DNA of 64,000 bases, taken from Falsirhodobacter sp051195255 (GTDB taxonomy: Bacteria > Pseudomonadota > Alphaproteobacteria > Rhodobacterales > Rhodobacteraceae). The position numbers were made by a program, and so were the translations under genes. The notes beneath the pieces are model-generated. The model did not search any database. It was given only the letters and a program-made list of their open reading frames with translations, and was not told the origin of the DNA. How positions within the stretch are numbered: the stretch's first letter is position 1; each line of letters starts with the position of its first letter. Shown piece after piece: positions 61,301 to 64,000 of the stretch. The stretch is taken from assembly GCF_051195255.1 (NCBI RefSeq), contig NZ_JBNJLK010000009.1, positions 75,803 to 139,802 on the forward strand. Reading direction: 5' to 3'.

Positions 61301-61652
61301 TGACGCGGATGCCGCGCCTGTGCGCCTCGGCGACGAAGGCCTTGAAGTCCTTCATCGACCCGTAGGACGGGTTGATGGAGCGGTAGTCGGAGATGTCGTA
61401 GCCGTCATCGCGCAGCGGCGAGGGATAGAACGGCAGAAGCCAGATCGCCGTGACCCCCAGTTCCTGCACATAGTCCAGACGCTGCATCAGGCCCGCGAAA
61501 TCCCCGATGCCGTCGCCGTTCGAATCCATGAACGCCTTGATGTGCAGCTGGTAGATGACCGCGTCCTTGTACCAGTCGGCCTGGTCGCGATCGACCCCGC
61601 CGGTGCGGATGGCAAAGTTCGCATTGTCTTGTTTGGTCACGGACAGGTTCAT
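58374..61652 (-). CDS. treS: Trehalose synthase-maltokinase fusion (TreS-Mak/Pep2)
   Basis: Bifunctional protein of 1092 residues. Residues 1-560 are a GH13 trehalose synthase (interconverts trehalose and maltose) with DGLRLDAIPYLVE, LLAEANQWPED and FLRNHDELTLEM. Residues 600-1092 are maltokinase, an aminoglycoside-phosphotransferase-like kinase with RIHGDYHLGQVLLA and AIIDFEGEPARTL, making maltose 1-phosphate. Fusing both lets trehalose pass directly to the GlgE substrate. The start overlaps the glgE stop by one base (TGATG) and the stop overlaps the glgB start. In actinobacteria the two parts are often separate proteins. Confidence 0.92.
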   Translation of the reverse strand: MNLSVTKQDNANFAIRTGGVDRDQADWYKDAVIYQLHIKAFMDSNGDGIGDFAGLMQRLDYVQELGVTAIWLLPFYPSPLRDDGYDISDYRSINPSYGSMKDFKAFVAEAHRRGIRVITELVINHTSDQHPWFQRARQAKRGSAARDWYVWSDSDEKWPETRIIFLDTEKSNWTWDPVAGQFYWHRFYSHQPDLNFDNPRVLEEVLKVMRMWLDMGVDGLRLDAIPYLVERDGTNNENLPETHDVLKAIRADLDKHFPDRMLLAEANQWPEDTRPYFGDGDECHMGFHFPLMPRMYMALAQADRHPITDIIRQTPEIPEACQWGIFLRNHDELTLEMVTSEERDYLWQTYAAETRARINLGIRRRLAPLMQNNRRKIELMNSMLLSMPGTPIIYYGDEIGMGDNYYLGDRDGVRTPMQWSGDRNAGFSRAKPQQLYLPTIIDAVYGHQVINVEAQADDPSSLLNWMRRMITVRRQHPAFGRGAMVLLYPRNRKILAYLREHDGEAYLCVANLADSAQAVELDLGRHRGKVPIELTGRSAFPPVGDLPYMLTLPAYGFYWFALSGEGETPSWHEAMPGILPEFMTLTARDGRVATALSGREGTQFRNDVLPQWLPLQRWFAAKDAAIGAVKMTPLGSLGNGEHELVSLNVTVGEEEQSYLLPISARWGDEHLRPGAPKLSYTLAKIRHTARVGALIDGAYDERLPQLLLDGLKSGRTEGALQFRGTDALRKIEEPGDPRQLGAEQSNLSIAFSDKIILKLYRRIRAGDQPDVEIARFLTEVAGFEHTPRYLGEVVHDTTTLAAAFAFVPNRGDAWTGIIDALMLELQEQDTWSSSTETQPDVAAFDFPLGIGALLGQRTAELHKALATDTDDPAFATEDLTSEQLTTWASDAASEAEALMARLEKATLPEDVAPLAQTLLSRREDVLAKLRAVADLAPACKLSRIHGDYHLGQVLLAQNDVAIIDFEGEPARTLAERRAKSSPLRDVAGMLRSFDYAAMTVLARQRQSFGSERGAERVEAWRQSVVRDFQTAYAQHSVGVTSLPADTAARKVLLDFFLLHKAVYEAGYELGNRPAWIGIPLKGILELLGQGAE

Positions 61653-63730
61653 CAGCGCGGCACTCCGGGTGCAAGGATCTGCCAGATGGCATAAGGGCGG
61701 GTTTCGGGTTCAAGCGTCAGGGTCTGAAGCTTGCCGTGCCAGGTGAAGCTGTTGCCGTGAAGGAGGTCACGCACCTCCACCGAGGCTTCGTCGGGCAGGC
61801 CGAATTCCCAAAGCGGCACCTCGAACTGGAAGGTCTGGGCGTTGTGGGGGTCGAGGTTGACATGGACCAGCACGAAATCGTTGACCGACCGCTTGGCGTA
61901 GGACAGGACTTGGTCGTTGTCGGCCTTGTAGAAGGTCAGGTTCGTGAAGCCCTGCAGCGCCGGATGCGTCTGGCGCAGGCGGTTCATCAGGCGGATGTCG
62001 TCCTGGATGTGGCCGGGTTGATCCATGTCCCAAGCGCGAATCTCGTACTTCTCAGAGTTGAGGTATTCCTCTTTCCCGGGAACGGCGGCGGCCTCGCAGA
62101 TCTCGTACCCGTTGTAGACGCCGTAATTGCCGCCCAGCGTCGCCGCCAGCGCCAGCCGCGTGCGGAAGCCGGGCCGCCCGCTGGTTTGCAGGAACTTCGG
62201 GTTGATGTCGGGCGTGGTGATGAAGAAGTTCGGCCGCATGTATTCGCGGCAATGTTCCTGCGTCAGCTCGGTCAGGTATTCGGTGATCTCCTCCTTCTCG
62301 TTCCGCCACGTGAAGTAGGAATAGGATTGCGAGAAGCCGACCTTGGCCAGACGCTTCATCACCTTGGGGCGCGTGAACGCCTCGGCCAGGAAGATCACGC
62401 CGGGGTCCTTCGCCCGCACCTCGGCGATCATCCATTCCCAGAAGGGGAAGGGCTTGGTGTGCGGGTTGTCCACGCGGAAGATGCGGACGCCCTTGTCCAC
62501 CCAGAACAGCACGATGTCGCGCAGGGTGTACCAGAGCGAGGGCAGGGCATCGCGGTAGAAGTGGACGTTGACGATGTCCTCGTACTTCTTTGGCGGGTTT
62601 TCGGCGAACTTGATGGAGCCGTCGGGCCGCCAGTCGAACCACTCCGGATGCTCCTTGATCCAGGGGTGGTCGGGGGAGCACTGGATCGCGAAGTCGAGCG
62701 CGAGTTCCAGCCCGTGGTCACGGGCGGCGTCCACGAGTTTGCGGAAATCGTCGAAGGTGCCCAGTTCGGGGTGGATGGCGTCATGGCCACCCTCGACCGA
62801 CCCGATGGCATAGGGGCTGCCGGGTTCGCCTTCCTCGGCGCGCAGGCTGTTGTTGCGGCCCTTGCGGTTGGTCTTCCCGATCGGGTGGATCGGCAACAGA
62901 TACAGCACGTCGAAGCCGAGGTCGCGGATGTAGGGCAGCCGCGGAATCACGTCCAGCAGCGTGCCGTGCCGGTCCACGTCGCCCGATTGCGAGCGGGGCG
63001 CGATTTCATACCACGCGCTGAAGGCCGCGGCCTTGCGGTCCGCGAACACCGTCAGCGTCTTGTAGCGGGACAGGCCGTCGCGCAGGTCGATCCGGCGCAT
63101 CACCTCGACGATGGCGGGGTCCTTCATGCGGGCGAAGCGGGCCGCCTGCGTGTCCGCGTCATCGCCGGTATGCTGCGCATCGTCCTGCAACAGCCGTTCG
63201 ATGATCGCGCGGTCTTCGGGTGACGCGGCGCCTTCGGCCAGCGTCTTTTCGAAAAGCTGACGGCCTTCCTGAAGCTCCAGCGTGATCATCTGGCCAACGG
63301 CGCTTTTCTTGATCACTTCCTTGCGCCACGATCCGTAGATGTCGCGCCACGCAAGAACGCTGCATTCGTACCACGTGTTCTCGGGCAGGGTGAGGGTGGC
63401 GGCCCACTGGTCGTTCTCCACCAGCGCCATGGGCACCTCGGTGAAGGCTTCGGTGCCCCGCCGGCGCCACACGAGCGCGGCCGCGATCGTGTCATGGCCT
63501 TCGGCGAACAGGTCGGCCGTGACCTCGAACGGTTGTCCGGCCACGGCTTTCGCCTCGAACCGCCCGCCATTGATCTCGATCGACACGTTCTCGATGCATA
63601 CCCGCTCGCTCGCCAGGGCGGCAAGGGCCGGGTCGAGCGTGGCCTGATCTGGTGGAGTCTGCACAACCTCTTTGGTGGCAGCCTTCCGCGGCGCGCGCCG
63701 CTTCTCTTGCTTCAGTTCCGGTTTCGTCAC
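61652..63730 (-). CDS. glgE: Alpha-1,4-glucan:maltose-1-phosphate maltosyltransferase GlgE
   Basis: GH13_3 enzyme of 692 residues that extends alpha-1,4-glucan with maltosyl units from maltose 1-phosphate. The N-terminal beta domain (VCIENVSIEINGGRFEAKAV) is followed by the catalytic barrel with DVLYLLPIHPIGKTNRKGRNN, nucleophile Asp in GVRIFRVDNPHTKPFPFW and Glu in VIFLAEAFTRPKVM; CSPDHPWIKEHPEWF and AENPPKKYEDI are GlgE blocks. A basic lysine/arginine-rich N terminus precedes it. First gene of the operon; its promoter must lie in 63731-64000. Confidence 0.93.
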   Translation of the reverse strand: MTKPELKQEKRRAPRKAATKEVVQTPPDQATLDPALAALASERVCIENVSIEINGGRFEAKAVAGQPFEVTADLFAEGHDTIAAALVWRRRGTEAFTEVPMALVENDQWAATLTLPENTWYECSVLAWRDIYGSWRKEVIKKSAVGQMITLELQEGRQLFEKTLAEGAASPEDRAIIERLLQDDAQHTGDDADTQAARFARMKDPAIVEVMRRIDLRDGLSRYKTLTVFADRKAAAFSAWYEIAPRSQSGDVDRHGTLLDVIPRLPYIRDLGFDVLYLLPIHPIGKTNRKGRNNSLRAEEGEPGSPYAIGSVEGGHDAIHPELGTFDDFRKLVDAARDHGLELALDFAIQCSPDHPWIKEHPEWFDWRPDGSIKFAENPPKKYEDIVNVHFYRDALPSLWYTLRDIVLFWVDKGVRIFRVDNPHTKPFPFWEWMIAEVRAKDPGVIFLAEAFTRPKVMKRLAKVGFSQSYSYFTWRNEKEEITEYLTELTQEHCREYMRPNFFITTPDINPKFLQTSGRPGFRTRLALAATLGGNYGVYNGYEICEAAAVPGKEEYLNSEKYEIRAWDMDQPGHIQDDIRLMNRLRQTHPALQGFTNLTFYKADNDQVLSYAKRSVNDFVLVHVNLDPHNAQTFQFEVPLWEFGLPDEASVEVRDLLHGNSFTWHGKLQTLTLEPETRPYAIWQILAPGVPR

Positions 63731-64000
63731 GCGGAAGCCCCCTCGCTAGGTTTGTCAGGAACAACGCCCGGAGGGGAATGGTTCCGGGCCCGGTGGGCCT
63801 TGGCATGCCGTTTGGGCAGGGGCCTGCCGAGACGCGGGCTGCAGGGGAGGAATCCGCGCGGATTCCAGGCAGATGAATTTTCTGACGCAGAATCTTCATT
63901 TTTCCTCTTGCGCCTTTTGGTGTGTCTCCGTAGATACCGCCTCACCGAAGCGGAGACGCTTTGGGACGGGAAGCGGCGGCTGGTGAGGTTGCCATGGACT
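63731..64000. promoter_or_regulatory. glgE upstream region and possible start of a divergent gene
   Basis: No complete gene is seen. The AT-rich part near 63875-63920 is the likely glgE promoter. At 63924-63957 GTCTCCG and CGGAGAC can pair around a 20-base loop. At 63994 an ATG follows GAGG at good spacing on the plus strand, so a divergent gene may begin at the very edge, but only seven bases of it are present. Confidence 0.35.

Noticed and set aside
58386..61694. An 1100-codon open frame on the plus strand opposite treS/mak.
   Set aside because: Antisense shadow of a well-conserved fusion gene; no family motif and skewed composition.
63924..63957. Hairpin GTCTCCG/CGGAGAC considered as a tRNA or structured RNA.
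   Set aside because: A single seven-pair stem with a 20-base loop; no cloverleaf, no T-loop GTTCRA sequence and no riboswitch core seen.
1..64000. CRISPR arrays, insertion sequences, integrases, tRNA or rRNA genes.
   Set aside because: No regularly spaced repeats, transposase or integrase proteins, terminal inverted repeats or RNA-gene signatures were recognised by reading; a tool-based scan could still find small ones.

Overview
The window is GC-rich DNA whose gene families (TctABC-type transport, Hint-domain protein, repABC replication cassette, GlgE pathway) fit an alphaproteobacterium, most likely a Rhodobacterales (Rhodobacteraceae/Paracoccaceae) species. A complete repABC cassette at 25.5-28.9 kb, with two identical parS palindromes and a counter-transcribed RNA, shows that this is part of a large plasmid or chromid. 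No rRNA, tRNA, CRISPR array, insertion sequence or prophage gene was seen, and no stretch of 300 bases lacks a gene. The content is almost wholly catabolic and transport accessory genes.

Layout. 1-5.8 kb: the start of a PAS-type sensor kinase; a DMT exporter behind a 13-residue leader ORF; and an operon of a TctDE-like two-component system, a lone TctC-like binding protein and a CitMHS citrate transporter. 5.9-14.4 kb: a Tat-exported 2',3'-cyclic nucleotide phosphodiesterase, a TetR regulator with an AcrR-box-like operator, an exported intradiol dioxygenase, a tiny membrane protein, a membrane PQQ dehydrogenase (glucose/quinate/shikimate type) and an OmpA-family protein. 14.4-18.6 kb: tctCBA with a LacI regulator and a palindromic operator. 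18.7-25.5 kb: a five-gene sugar ABC transporter/oxidoreductase/isomerase operon divergent from its LacI regulator. 25.5-30.3 kb: repABC and a DUF4143 ATPase.

30.4-38.9 kb holds two divergent operons that look like an acid-sugar catabolic pathway: sialidase-like protein, PdxA2, iron alcohol dehydrogenase; and a solute-binding protein without permeases, a DapA-family lyase, a DUF1537 kinase and a GntR regulator, with a KDG kinase beside them. 39-50.3 kb: a beta-lactamase-fold hydrolase, MalQ, a PA14-Hint protein, a small GH1-like enzyme, an isochorismatase/amidohydrolase pair, and a LysR-MFS-aldo/keto reductase unit.

50.4-56.2 kb is a ferulate (hydroxycinnamate) degradation module: vanillin dehydrogenase, MarR regulator and hydroxycinnamoyl-CoA hydratase-lyase are intact, but the acyl-CoA dehydrogenase and the feruloyl-CoA synthetase are broken by frameshifts and a nonsense codon. 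Matching palindromes in the two control regions define the likely MarR operator. 56.2-63.7 kb is a tightly overlapped glgE-treS/mak-glgB operon making alpha-glucan from trehalose by the maltose-1-phosphate route; malQ at 40-42 kb would complement it.

Most regulated modules here have a visible candidate operator next to their own regulator, so the window reads as a string of self-contained, locally controlled catabolic cassettes around a replication origin.
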